A DNA stretch of 64,000 bases from the NCBI RefSeq assembly GCF_010093815.1, contig NW_022985560.1, positions 555,501-619,500 on the forward strand, given 5' to 3'. The notes beneath the pieces were generated by a model. That model was not told where the DNA came from. It made no database searches and was given only the letters and a program-made list of their open reading frames with translations. The translations under genes were made by a program, and so were the position numbers. Each line of letters begins with the position of its first letter. Positions within the stretch are counted from its first letter, which is position 1. This DNA comes from Pseudovirgaria hyperparasitica. Lineage: Eukaryota > Ascomycota > Dothideomycetes > Acrospermales > Acrospermaceae. Shown piece by piece: positions 10,082-22,454 of the stretch.

Positions 10082-11987
10082 ATGGAGTCCCTCTTGCGCC
10101 AGTCTCGGGCTATGTGCCCCTTCTTGAAGAAGACTTCTCCTGCGACCCTGAGGTCTCTTTCGACCTCCACAGCCCACAATGCTTCTCCGGGCGGTGGAAG
10201 CATGTCCAATCTGCAGCTTCTCGGCCGCCGTTGTCCTATAATGGGCAAGGCGCTCGCTGTACAAAGCGCCAAGAACACGAATGCTCTGCTCGCTGGGACT
10301 TACGGTGGCATGCGAGCCTACCACTCCAAGGTCGGCCGTGCCAAATTGCACACCAGCTCTCCAAAGGAAGCGCAGGCTGTCGATATCCGTGTGGCGAGGC
10401 ATGATAAAGGTGGGCGCAAGCTAGAACGCTACTGTGACTTCATCGCTAATTAGGCTCGCTATAGTGCCTTATCCGCAATCCGTCAAGTCTGCTGCGGTGC
10501 AGCAGACCACGCAGCAATCCGGACCTCCACCGAGCCCGCAACCTGTCAAATTCGACTATGAGCGATTCTACCAGACTGAATTGGACAAGAAGCACAAGGA
10601 CAAGTCCTACCGCTACTTCAACAACATCAACCGTCTTGCGCAAGAGTTTCCACGCGCTCACATGGCAGACAAAGACGCAAGAGTGACGGTGTGGTGCTCA
10701 AACGACTATCTAGGCATGGGACGCAACCCACAAGTCTTGAAGAAGATGCATGAGACATTGGACAAGTATGGTTCTGGTGCTGGGGGTACCCGAAACATTT
10801 CAGGTCATAATCAGCACGCTATGAGCCTTGAAAAGACTGTTGCAGACCTACATGCAAAGGAAGCCGCCTTGGTATTTTCATCGTGCTATGTTGCAAACGA
10901 TGCCACGCTGGCGACGCTCGGCAGCAAATTCCCAGACTGCGTTATCCTTTCCGACTCGCTGAACCACGCGTCCATGATTCAAGGCATTCGCCACTCTGGC
11001 GCCAAGAAGTTGGTGTTTAGGCATAATGATGTTGAAGATTTGGAGGCCAAACTGGCTTCACTTCCTCCAGATGTTCCTAAGATCATTGCTTTTGAAAGTG
11101 TTTACAGCATGTGTGGTTCTGTCGGGCCGATCGAGGAGATCTGTGACCTAGCAGAGAAGTATGGTGCCATAACCTTTTTGGACGAGGTTCACGCCGTTGG
11201 TATGTATGGAGCAAAGGGGGCTGGTGTCGCAGAACATTTGGATTTCGAGGCGCACGCTGCTGGAAAGCCAAAGGGCACCGTCATGGACCGTATCGATATT
11301 ATCACAGGAACCCTCGGAAAAGCATACGGCTGCGTCGGCGGCTACATCGCTGGCTCTGCCAGAATGGTCGACGCTGTTCGGTCCCTCGCACCTGGCTTCA
11401 TTTTTACCACTTCGCTTCCTCCGGCGACCATGGCTGGAGCCCAAGCTGCAATTGAGTATCAAATGAACTACCAAGGAGACCGACGTCTGCAACAGTTACA
11501 TACACGTGCAGTTAAGGATGCTTTTGAGGCCAAGGACATCCCTGTCATTCCAAACCCAAGCCACATCGTTCCACTTCTAGTCGGTAATGCTGAGGTCGCT
11601 AAGCAAGCCAGCGATATGCTACTCGAGGAACATGGTATTTACGTCCAAGCGATCAACTACCCAACCGTTCCCGTCGGCCAGGAGCGACTCCGCATCACTC
11701 CCACTCCTGGCCACATCCGCGAATACCGAAATGAATTAGTTGATGCTGTCGAGGCAGTTTGGGACAAATTGGGCATCAAGCGTACCAGCGATTGGGCAAA
11801 GGAAGGAGGCTTCATCGGCGTAGGAGAAGCCGAGAAGGTGGTTCCAGAGCCTCTCTGGACTGACGAGCAGCTCGGTATTGACAAGGTTCTGAAGGAGATG
11901 AGTGCCGGTGGCGCTGTCGGCGTTCTCGAGACTGTTCTTGAGAATGAGCGTGTTGAAGCTGCGAAGCTTGTTTCAGCTGCTGCTTAA
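10082..11987 (+). CDS. HEM1: 5-aminolevulinate synthase, mitochondrial
   Basis: Exons 10082-10409 and 10465-11987 encode 616 residues, typical of fungal ALAS. The intron is 55 nt, phase 1, with GCTAAT before the acceptor. The enzyme condenses glycine with succinyl-CoA in the mitochondrial matrix, the first step of heme synthesis. The N-terminal ~110 residues are Arg/Ser-rich like a presequence and carry two Cys-Pro heme-regulatory motifs (MCPFL, RRCPIMG), which in other ALAS proteins let heme block import. The core shows [20 protein letters not shown], the glycine loop [36 protein letters not shown] and [13 protein letters not shown] with the PLP-binding Lys near 394. The C-terminal RITPTPGH is also present. 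Nothing is damaged. THO2 lies downstream on the same strand. Confidence 0.97.
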
Positions 11988-12745
11988 GTACAACTCCTTT
12001 ACGGTCTTTACAGATAATTTCTGCCCCGGTCTAGCGCACTCAATGCTAATGCCTTGGTCTGTACCAGACCGACGGCGGTCCCTTGCGATTCCACCACCTT
12101 CATGTTGACGTGACTAAAGAACTTTTATGCATATGTGTACAGGATAACCTCGCGCATAGGACAAGTCATCCAAAGAAATCGTGAAAATCGAAAGATCATT
12201 TGTACGTATGACGAACTTTAAAGTAATACCCATCGCACGTGACCATCACTGACTAAGCGATACACTAGCCGCGCGATACCTGAGTCGCGCCTAGTGAACG
12301 AGACAAGTGAACGCCAACTCGCTGAAGGAGAACCTTTGCTCAGGGAAGTGAACAGCTCCAGACAGCTGTTGAACAGCATTGGCATGACCTATTGATGACT
12401 CTTCTCGGTCCTCAATAGACATCCCAGCCTCTGCAGATTCCTTCACCTTGTCAAAGGATCTTCCGACGCAAGCATCCACCTACCATCCCCGCGCATCTTA
12501 ACTTCTACAATCTTCGCGCAACTCCAACGCTTCAAGTATTCTCTTGTTAACTCAACCGAACCGCGCGAGTCCATACAATCATCAACCATCCGCATCCTAA
12601 ATAGCTTCTAATTCTACGTAAGCTAAACACCACTGTGGAACGCCTGTCAGAGCTGTGCTTCGAAGAACCGTATGTGCGACGAGGTCACACTATCGACTTC
12701 TTTCCTTTCCTTTCCTTTCCTGTGAAGCGCTGAAAGGTGACGGAG
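11988..12745. other. HEM1-THO2 intergenic region
   Basis: No gene seen. It ends in the THO2 leader, which contains four TTTCC pentamers at about 12700-12720, a pyrimidine tract typical of fungal 5' leaders. Confidence 0.6.
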
Positions 12746-15700
12746 ATGGCTCCTGCAAACAAAAGGAAGAGAGGTGATAGGACATTTGCACACGACAGCA
12801 ATGACGGCGGCAGGCCTTCTCCGCACCGTCCGCAAGAGATGAACACCGGAGGTCAGAACAAATCGTATAACAGTAACAACAATAATCGCGGCGGTAGACG
12901 AGGCAGCCGTGGAGGTCGAGGAGGAGGATATCAACCCCCAAGAAGTCCTGCCACTCCGGCTAGGCCAAGCCAAAACCCAACTCCGACAGCTATGTCGCCT
13001 CCGCAAAATCCATCTTTCAACAAGCCTCCACCTGCACAGTCTGTACAGCAACCCCGAATTCAAGCACCGCCAAACCTCGACCCAGTACCGCTTCCAAATC
13101 CTAATGGAATTCCGTTCTACTACGAGTACATCACTGACAGCTGCATATCATCGTGGAAGGCAGAGGGCAGAAACAATTTGGTCAATGCCACGAAGCAAGC
13201 TTTGGTTGACGATGACTACCTTGTATTCAACATTGTATTCCAAGAGCTTATCCGAGCTGGTTTGGATGGACACCTGGATGCTACTGAAGCTGGCGCTACT
13301 GTAAAAGACATCTTGGCTGATGCTGTTGACGCAGACAACGCGTCGCAGTTCCTTGACACCTTGTCCGTTATGATTGAAGGGCTAAATCCGATTCCCCCTC
13401 GACTACATCCGCTTCTCGTAGCCACCGAGATCGATCCTATGCAGATGCGAACTGAACTCGATGTTCCCGTTCTTACTGCTCTTGGTCTTATACGAGACAC
13501 ATTCTTTAGGAGCTCTATCCGCAAGACTACGAACGAGCTGTACCGACAATGCGCTTTCAACCTACTCCGCGAAGAGTCGGAGGGCTACTCCAAGCTCATG
13601 ACTGAGTACTTTCAGGCCGTGAACGAGCAGGGCCCTAGCGGACCGTTCGTTGCTAAATGTTTCGAGAAAGTCAAGGCTCTCATCGGAACATTCGACCTTG
13701 ACGTTGGCCGTGTTCTTGATGTTACCCTGGATGTGTTTGCAAGTTTACTCGTGAAGCACCACAAATTCTTCATCAAACTTCTGCGCTGTAGCTACTGGTG
13801 GCCAGTCCATCGCGCTGTCGAGGGCATTGAGGTTGCAGACCCAGGTTTCACTTCTCTACCTAATTGGGCAGAGCCAGACTATGAGAAATGGTTTGCTACC
13901 GACGATGAAAAATCTCGCTTCAACTCATTACGCGAGATTCGTGACCAGGGTTTTTGGCTTCGTGTCAAAGAGATAGGCATGGGTGCCTTCTTCGAGCTTG
14001 GTGGACGTCGCATAATCAAGGACCGCAATGAAACGAAAGTCTCAAATGGTGACTCGAATGGAGTCGACGAAGCAGAACAGGAGGACACTGACGCTCAGTG
14101 GAGACGGATCACTGGTCTACTACCGCCATCCGGCAATCACATTGCTGCGCAGCTTCTCGGCTTCAAGTTACGATTCTACGCGTCAAGCGCCCGGGACACT
14201 AACGATATACTCCCTGACAATCTCATCTACCTGGCTGGCTTGCTTATCAAGATTGGATTTATCTCGATTCTTGATCTCTATCCGCATCTGTATCCTGCTG
14301 AGGAAGACATGCCGGCCCTGAAGGACAAGTTGATGAAAGAAAAGGCTGAGCGAGAAAAGAAAAACCGACCTGGAGGAGGCACAATGAACGCTCTTGCTAT
14401 GGCTGGTGCTTTGGTTGATGACACGCTACCACCAGCTGTTGCGCGGTTACGAGCTGAAGAGGCCCGAGCTTCCTCTCTCAGACCAGACGCATCGTCTGAC
14501 GCAGGAAAGAGAGAAGAAGACGACAAGAACAAGTTACCAGATCCAGTGGACCAAAAGTACAAGCTCCTGCAGACTCTGTTACTCATGGGCGCCATACCAG
14601 AATCTTTGTTCATCCTAGGACGTTACCCATGGCTGCTTGATGTCTATCCCGATCTCCCCGAACACATTCATCGAATTCTGCACCAATGTCTAAGCAAGGT
14701 TTATGATCCCCTCAAGCCTATCATCGAAGAGGACGGTCTCCGTACGCCTAAGAAAATAGCAGAAGAGGTCGGGGGTTTGACAAAGGGGCAGCTGAGTCTC
14801 AACGATGGTTATACCAGACGAGTTCTTCGGTGGGCTCAGCTTGATCGTATGGATGCTGGTGACAATGGAACGGACTACAAATACTACTGGGACGAATGGA
14901 CGGACAATGTGCCGATCTGCCAAAATGTCGATGACGTCTTTACGCTCTGCGGATCGCTTCTGAATCTGTCTGGTGTCAAGATTGGCAGAGACTCGAAGCT
15001 CATGATCAAGCTCGCCCGCATCGGGAAGATGAGTTTGGAACAAGATCCATCCAACGCAAATTTTAAACGATGGCAGGATCTCTGCAAGCGACTTCTCGTT
15101 CCGGCCCTGAGTCTTGCATCTGGGAACCCCGGCGTTCTGAACGAGGTCTTTGAGCTCCTCCAAAGGTTCTCAACCGCGGTGCGATACAACATGTATGCCG
15201 AATGGTTCACTGGCGCCACAAGCAGGCTTCCAGACATTGCTGTTGCGTTTGATCAGTCAAAAGCCGAGACGAAGGATGTTCTCAAGAGGATCAGCAAAGA
15301 GAATGTCAAGCAAATGGCACGAGCACTAGCCAAAATCGCGAACGGCTCACCAGGTATTGTTTTCCAGGTCACTCTGAACCAGATCGAGTCGTACAGCAAT
15401 CTTATCACAGTCGTCATTGAATGCGCCAAATATTTTACCTATCTTGGGTACGACGTTCTCACTTGGTCTCTATTGAACTCTCTTGGCGGTCGAGGACGAG
15501 ACCGCATGCAGGGTGATGGCATGCTTACCAGTCCGTGGCTCAAAGCGCTGTCTACCTTTACCGGCGGCGTCTTCAAACGATACGCTAACATGGACCCAAC
15601 ACCGGTCCTACAGTACATCACTTATCAGCTTCGCAACGGCGTTTCTACCGATCTTGAAATCCTGGAACAGATGCTGGAAATCATGTCTGGTGTTCGATCC

Positions 15701-18700
15701 GAGATTGAGTTCAACGGTCCTCAGGTCTTGGCTATGGCTGGCTCTACCACTCTACGTGCAAGGACTCTGGCCCAAGTTCTGGATCATCGCACAAAACCTG
15801 AGACTCAATTGTCGGCCCATCGCCTGATACAAAGTCTTGTGAAGCCACGACTCGCTGCTCCATTACTCATCTCCATCGCGCAGGAGCGCCAAGTTCATGT
15901 TTTCCGTGATGAGAACAAAGACGTGCCTCTCAAAGTCGCTGCGAATAACTTGGACAAGCTTCATCATCTGTTTGTCCAATATCTCGATGTACTGCGCTAC
16001 AACCTCAACGTAGACGAGTTCGACTCTATCGTCCCAGACTTGGTCAGCTTGATAGCCGAATACGGCGTGGAGCCCAGTATCGCTTGGGCCATCTGCAGAG
16101 ACAGCTTAACTAAGAAAATCAATGGGTATGATGCCGCCTTGAAAGAAAAGAAAGAGCAGGACGAGAAAGAAAGAAAGGCTCACTCAACAAATCAAGTCAA
16201 GAAGAGCGATGATGATGTCGAGATGGTCGACAACGAGAGTAAACCTGTGGTAACTGCCGAGGGTGAGAGTTCGAGATTAAAACAGGATGAAGACATGAAA
16301 GATGCTCCCCAATCCATAGATGCCACAACGCCAACCACGGCACCAGCCGACCCTGCTGATCCTTCTCATCCCATTCTGAAAGAAATTGCGGAACGCCTCA
16401 AATCTGCCCTGCCCGAGGACCTCGAGGACAGGATGAGCCTCGCATTTTACACTCGATTCTGGCAACTTGGTCTACACGATCTGCATGTTCCCATGGAGCA
16501 GAATACGGCCGAGACAGACAAGATAAGGGCCCAGCAAGCAGCAATCCGTGCCGGCAAGACCGACGTCAGTACTTCGGGCAGAGACAGGAAGAAGCGACAG
16601 ATCGCTGAACTCAATGACGAAGTTGATATGCTCAACGCAGGGGCTAAATCGATGCTCCAAGTTCACACTATCACTTTCAGCAGGCTCAAGCAAGAGAACA
16701 AATTTTGGTTCACCAGCCTCACACTTAACAATGCCCAACTTCATCAAGCAATTCTTCAAGACTGCTTCCTCCCTCGTATTCTGATCTCGGCCTACGACGC
16801 TCACTACGTCTTCAGAATGCTGTTCTACCTCCATAATGCAGGCACTCCGGGCTTTCACACGTGGACAATGATCGACCAGATTTTCAAAGACAAACTCCTT
16901 ACTCCACTAATCTTCCAGTTCACGTCACGAGAAGCTTCAAACTTTGGGCGTTTCTTGAACGACCTGCTTAAAGAGTTGGCTAAGTGGCATGCAACACGGG
17001 ATGAGTATTGTCGATTAGCTTATGGCACAAAGAGAGATCTTCCCGGTCTTGCAAGGAAGTTAGACGACAACAAAAAGCGACCGACAGACTTCTTAGACTT
17101 TGATGAGTTCCGGCAGTCACTATTCAAATGGCACAACAATCTTAAGACGGCACTGATGAACTGCCTGAAAGGCGGTGAGTACATGCACATCCGCAACTCC
17201 ATTATCATGCTTCGAGCCATGCATGAAAACTTCCCGTCTGTGGACTTCATGGGCAAAACGTTAGTTGAGTCTGTACGAGAGATCGCGCAGAATGATACCC
17301 GCGGAGATTTGAAACTCATGGCCCAATCGCTTGTTGGTCTTCTATCAAGACGCCAGAAGTCATGGATTATGCCACAAGCATTCAGACCGGTAGGAACATC
17401 TTCCGCAAACGTGCAAAGCACTTTGATGGCTAATATACATCAGGGAGGTGCCGTTGGATCCACAGGCAGGGGCGGTTCAGCAAGGCCAGATACACCACAG
17501 CCTGGGATTTCTGGGCTCAATGCCACGGCTTCTGAATTTAAACCAGTAGGCAAAGCAAAGTGAGTCTAGTACCGAACCTACGACCGACTCCATCTAACAT
17601 CACATCAGTGGAGCCGTTACTAAGCCAGGAGGTGGCGATGATGATTCGGACGGTGAAATAGACGAAACAAAGGGCTCTGTTCGTCAAAGGACAGCTAACG
17701 CGCCGGCTGGGATGTCCAGTGCTAATGACACGAAGCCCATGGATCAAGAATCTGCACCTGGGAAGATGGAGGTCGAGAAGCACAGAGCGAGTGATTACGC
17801 GACGCCGCCGACCTTCTCTGCCTCTGGACCACAAAAGCCAGATGGAAGTCGCCCTCCCAGCCAACCAGCAGCTTCACGAGTTCAGCACGCCCTTCCCAAT
17901 CGCCCTGACGGCTTCTCTCGTGGAAAGCCTAACGACCGCCCACTCGATCGTTCCCTGGATTATCGCAGCCACGCAAACTCGACCCCACAAGCTGATGGTC
18001 GTCGACTGCCTCCTAATGGCGAGTATGGAAGATTAGAGCAAGTAGGAGAGACCTACCCTTATCGAGATCCTCGAGAACGATCCCCAAATCGTGGCGTTCG
18101 TGGTCGCAGCTCAGAGCGGGATCGACGCGAGCCAAACCGAGATCCAAATTGGATGGGCACGAGAGAGCTGTCGCGTGACCACCCTGACAATCGAAGAGTG
18201 CGGCCTATGCCCTCTAGAGATGGGCTGTCAGACGTACGACCTCCCTACGAGAGTCCGAGAGATGGACGTGATCGATTTGGTCCTGATTCCAGACCTTCAC
18301 CGACTGCAGACGGTCATCGACGACTGCAGGGTGTCGGTCCTGTGAGCTCACCTGCGTCTGGATACCATGGCCCAGGCCGAGAAACCCCGACAGGTCCACA
18401 TCAACAACGTCCAGAAAGAGGAATGCTAAATCCGCCGCCCAAATTTGATCGCAACGCTGATCGCAATGCTCACCCGGTTGATCATTCAGCAGGCGTCAAT
18501 CCTGCTCGCGCTCAACTGATCGAAGCTGAAATACGCGAAAAGACTCGCGATAATATGCGTGGCGAGCATGACGGGCCTCGTGGACGTGGCTCTAGACCTC
18601 ATTCTCCAAGACGTGATGATCGCATCGCACCAGGACCATATCCTCCCAGAGGAAGTGACGGATCAAGGGGCGAAGGTGCTAGAGGCGACGGTCCCAGAAG

Positions 18701-20234
18701 TGATTATCGTGATGAGAGAGGGACTCCCTCTGAGCGACCGCCTCTTTCTGGCTACTCGATTGCGCCACATGATAGGCGTGATGATCCAAGCGGCGGGCCA
18801 CCCCCATCTGGACCTCGTGGTGAGCGCGGTGGCATGCGCGAGCTTTTCCAGCCCTCAAACAACCCAAGAAATCCTGCAGACCCTGATCATGGACGTCTCA
18901 ACCGCGAGTTTACTCAACCAGCTCGTCCAAATCAGGATCCGAACTATGGTCGACTCAACTCAGGCTCAGAAGTTCCTTCTGGGCCAAGACCCCGAGGGCG
19001 GCCTGGACGAGAGAGTCGTAACTTTGCGAACGTTCAGGGTGCTTCGGTACAGCCTCCAGCATCCCCTGCAAGCGATAGAGCACCGCCTGGACCTCTCGAT
19101 GACCGGCGAGAACAGCGGTCAGCTGATCTTATGGCAGTGACTTCATCTGCTCCACCGACCCCGTCTACCGAGCAGCCGACAGCTACAGAGATAGCCGGTA
19201 TTCATCCGAGTCGGCTTAATCATATTCAGACAGATGTACCGCCACCTTCTGGCCCTCGAAATTCCCAGCGCCCACTTGCCGGGCCATCGCCGTCCGCACG
19301 AGGTCCTCCAACTGGGCCTGCTTTCGGTTCTGATCGTGAGCGACCTCCTCGATCTGATCATCGTGGAGAAGACAAACGATTCGTAGGTGTACAGAATATT
19401 CTGCAACAGGCAAATTCCGGTGGCTCTTTCGAGCGCAATCCAACTGATCGCGGCGCGCCTAATCGTGCCATTGTAAGACCAGGACGATCGTCTGGCCTTC
19501 CATCGCCAAATCAACCTTCGACTCCTATCAGCGTCAATCCTGATAACGTGCAACCCCCTACTGGCGGCCGCGACCTGATGGCTTCGAATTCCCAAGGCGA
19601 GACAGGCTCTCAAGATGAGCGCAACGAAGGTCGTGGCAGCCGACGAGATGGCCGTGATAGCAAGTCCAGCCGACATCGCGAGCGCGAGAGAAGTCCACGT
19701 GGCGAGAAAGAGGGAAGCAATCGACGCGAGCGCGACGATGGACGCACTGAGCATCGAGACAAACGGCCTACCACCAGCGCTGAACGTCCAGAGCGATCCG
19801 AACGACCAGAGAGGGTTGAGAGTGGGAGAGAGAGTAGTCGACGCAATGGCAGAGAAGAAGGGAGAGAAAGAGATCGTGGGAATGAGCGAGGCGGAGAGCG
19901 CGAACGTGAACATAGGGAGAGGCGTGAAGGACGCGGAGACAGGGATCGCGAACGGGAAGCCGGTGGATCACATCTACTGCATCAGAGCTCGCGAAATGAA
20001 GGTCGTAGACCACCTCTACCTCCCCAAGCTCCACCACCAGGTCCTCTGCCCAACAATACTTGGCAGGGAGACAGACCTAGTGACATGAGGATTCGCGGTG
20101 AGGGCCATAGAAGAGATAGCGGTGACTTACGAGGAGGTGAAAGAGGCGGGAGAAAGAGAGGAAGAGGAGACGAGCCCGGATCAGGGCCCCAAGGGGGACA
20201 CCTAGACAAGCGGCCGCGACGGTCTCAGGGGTAG
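12746..20234 (+). CDS. THO2: THO complex subunit 2 (THOC2 homologue)
   Basis: Exon 1 is 12746-17559 and exon 2 is 17609-20234, split by a 49-nt phase-2 intron; the product is 2,479 residues. The upstream in-frame GTG at 12737 is not a start; the ATG at 12746 gives MAPANKRKRGDR. Tho2 is the scaffold of the nuclear THO complex, which couples Pol II transcription to mRNP packaging and export and limits R-loops. Family blocks seen: NIVFQELIRAGLDG, FIKLLRCSYWWPVHR, HIAAQLLGFKLRFYA, APLLISIAQERQVHVF, YGVEPSIAWAICRDSL, MSLAFYTRFWQLGLHDLHVP and FLPRILISAYDAHYVFRML. The N-terminal 100 residues are RGG/Pro-rich. The last ~850 are low complexity: first Pro/Gly/Arg/Asp, then RERE/RDRE-like charged repeats, a likely RNA-binding tail. 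Confidence 0.95.
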
Positions 20235-21205
20235 AACGAGTATCAACAACCTGTTTTGTCAGAACGCACATCGACGATGTGGTCATAAAGTTGACCATAC
20301 TTTACAAAGTTCTCATTTTGTTTTACGAATCGATCTGGACCCGCGTTGAAGCACGGCTGCTATAGGAGCATGGCCTGCGGTGGTCTAGGTTCATCTTTGG
20401 CTGTACTATCATCACTTACTGCATTCGGAGGCGTCATTCACGGTCGACTGCTATACTACTACACGATTACAACCAGATGTTCTCAGCATGTGTACTGGCG
20501 TACATCCGAGTCGGCATCTCTTGACATTAATACTCTACTTCTGAACGACTGAATTACTATATCTTTGCAAAATCTTCATCGCCTGGGCACAGGTCTGTGC
20601 CGCTCAAAAACTGCTATGCATGGGAGGTTGAACACAGTTCAACACCGTGCAGTTTGCCCTTCGTCATCAGCGACCGAGGGTGCCGAACGTCACTCGAATT
20701 GCTTTACTGCCTTGTCTTTTGTGTATGATACCCAATATTGCGGCTCCGGCTTGCTTTCCATCTGATGCCATCATCTGCTGCCACTCAAAGTGGCGAAAGT
20801 TTTCTTCAGAACAAGAAATGCATGTTTTGTTGCTAGAGCGTACTATGCACCTTGAATAGATCAACTTTCGAAGACCTTTTGCATCATTAACTATGACGTG
20901 TTCCATTCACGTGTGAGGATTTCACTCTCTCTTTCTCTCGAGCCTGATAGAATGGCCTATATTAATAGAAAGATTGCTCCATTCTAGTGCACTATATTAT
21001 AGAGCTTTCTGCTAAGCTTCCTTGCCAGACGTGTTTATTTTATACCAATGTCCCCACTAGAGGCTCACCCTTTAGCGATCCATTAGTCTGTTCTTGGCGA
21101 AGACCTCCGCCCCGTAACCTAAATTTTTGAGTCTTGCGAATGCTTTCCAGCAAGCTTAAATCGCCGCAATCGACGAAAAGTCCTACATACATTAACGTTA
21201 CAGAT
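20235..21205. other. Intergenic region between THO2 and the Faf1-like gene
   Basis: No gene recognised. A region around 20930-21050 is AT-rich; short open frames on both strands match nothing. Confidence 0.55.
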
Positions 21206-22116
21206 ATGGTTGCTGTACTTGGAAAGAGAAAGAGAAGAGTAGAGATTACTGCCGAGCGACCACAGCAGGCAGAAGAAGCAGAAAGCGACAATGAAGCCAT
21301 GCGCGCAGCGTTTAAGAGAGCATTCGAGGCAAAGTTTCAGCCTCTGGAAGAAGTGAAACCTGCGAGTCCTCTCAACGCCCATGTACAGATACTGCGCGAA
21401 GCCGAAGGAGAGGAGCAATCCGAATTCAGTGGCTTCTCGTCAGAGGATGAGGAGGAGGAAAATGTCGAGGTAGTAGAGGTCGCCACGGTTTCAAGACACA
21501 GAACAGAGGGCACAATCAGATCCGAACAGCGGAAGTTCATGGTAAGCAGCTTGCGAAGCAGCACACATCTACTTCAGCTCATGATCTAAAAAAACAATAG
21601 TCTTCAAAACCCCCCATATCCATCACCAAGATCCCACCCACCACGAAATCCAAAAAGCCACCCTCCGACTCCGACGACGAAGGCGAAGCCGTAAATCTCA
21701 AAAAGGACCGCGAACTCCAACAACTCCTCCGCGAATCGCACCTTCTCGACCGCACCAGCTCCACCAGCCTGAATCCCACCGGCAAGAATCGTCACAAAGC
21801 AATCGATCTTCGCATTCAAGGACTCGGATCCAAGGTATCGGTGTTTAAACAGGAGAAGATGCCCGCGTCCCACCGCAAAGGGATTGTGGCGAAAGCCAAG
21901 AATAGAGAGGATACAAGGCGCAAGGAAGCGAAGGAGAATGGGATTGTGCTGGAGAGGCCGCAAATAAAGAAAGGGAGGGATGCGGCGAAGAAGAGGGACA
22001 GGGGGGTAGGTGGACCGGCGGTGGGGAGGTTCAAGGGAGGGACGCTGAGTTTAAGTAAGGGTGATATTAGGGATATTGTTGGATCGAGAGGTAAGGGCAA
22101 AGGGAAGCGGAGGTAA
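21206..22116 (+). CDS. Faf1/C1orf131-like small-subunit processome protein (DUF4602-like)
   Basis: Exons 21206-21541 and 21601-22116 encode 283 residues; the 59-nt intron is phase 0. The start MVAVLGKRKRR is preferred over an upstream in-frame ATG at 21140 because the protein opens with the usual basic stretch there. The middle is acidic (SSEDEEEENVEV). The C-terminal half is strongly basic and carries the family signature VSVFKQEKMPASHRKGIVAKA, then NGIVLERP, GPAVGRFKGGTLSLSK and a basic end. Yeast Faf1 and human C1orf131 act in early 40S pre-rRNA processing in the nucleolus; I infer the same here. Overall similarity in this family is low outside the C-terminus, so the assignment rests on that block. 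Confidence 0.78.
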
Positions 22117-22454
22117 TTTCGAGGATGGGACATTATATGCTATATAAGAAATACCCAGGGCAGAAGTGAATCATCAAGGTGCGCCTGCTTGGTCTGTATG
22201 TAGCAGCCACGTACTCGTGACTATGAGTAGAGCACACCTATCAGCTCTTGATATCGGTATACAATTGCGCAACCTGCTATACGAAAGTTTTTGTGCGCAA
22301 CATGGATGGAATCAATTCAATCCATTCCCGAAAGGGTATATTTGAGGCTAGTCCGTGCACCGGAGGCTTCAGGCTTAAGCTAAAGCGACATCCTTTGGCC
22401 TTGGTTGAACACGCCGCAACACCACACACTCACGCCTGTTTCAACAGCGCGGCA
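22117..22454. other. Faf1-like / GPI19 intergenic region
   Basis: 338 bp, no gene seen; contains the 3' end of one gene and the promoter of the next on the same strand. The frame is open upstream of the GPI19 ATG, but the sequence there shows no conserved protein. Confidence 0.5.

Noticed and set aside
19143-19913. 256-codon minus-strand open frame inside THO2
   Set aside because: It is antisense to the low-complexity RE/RG-rich tail, where stop codons are rare on both strands.
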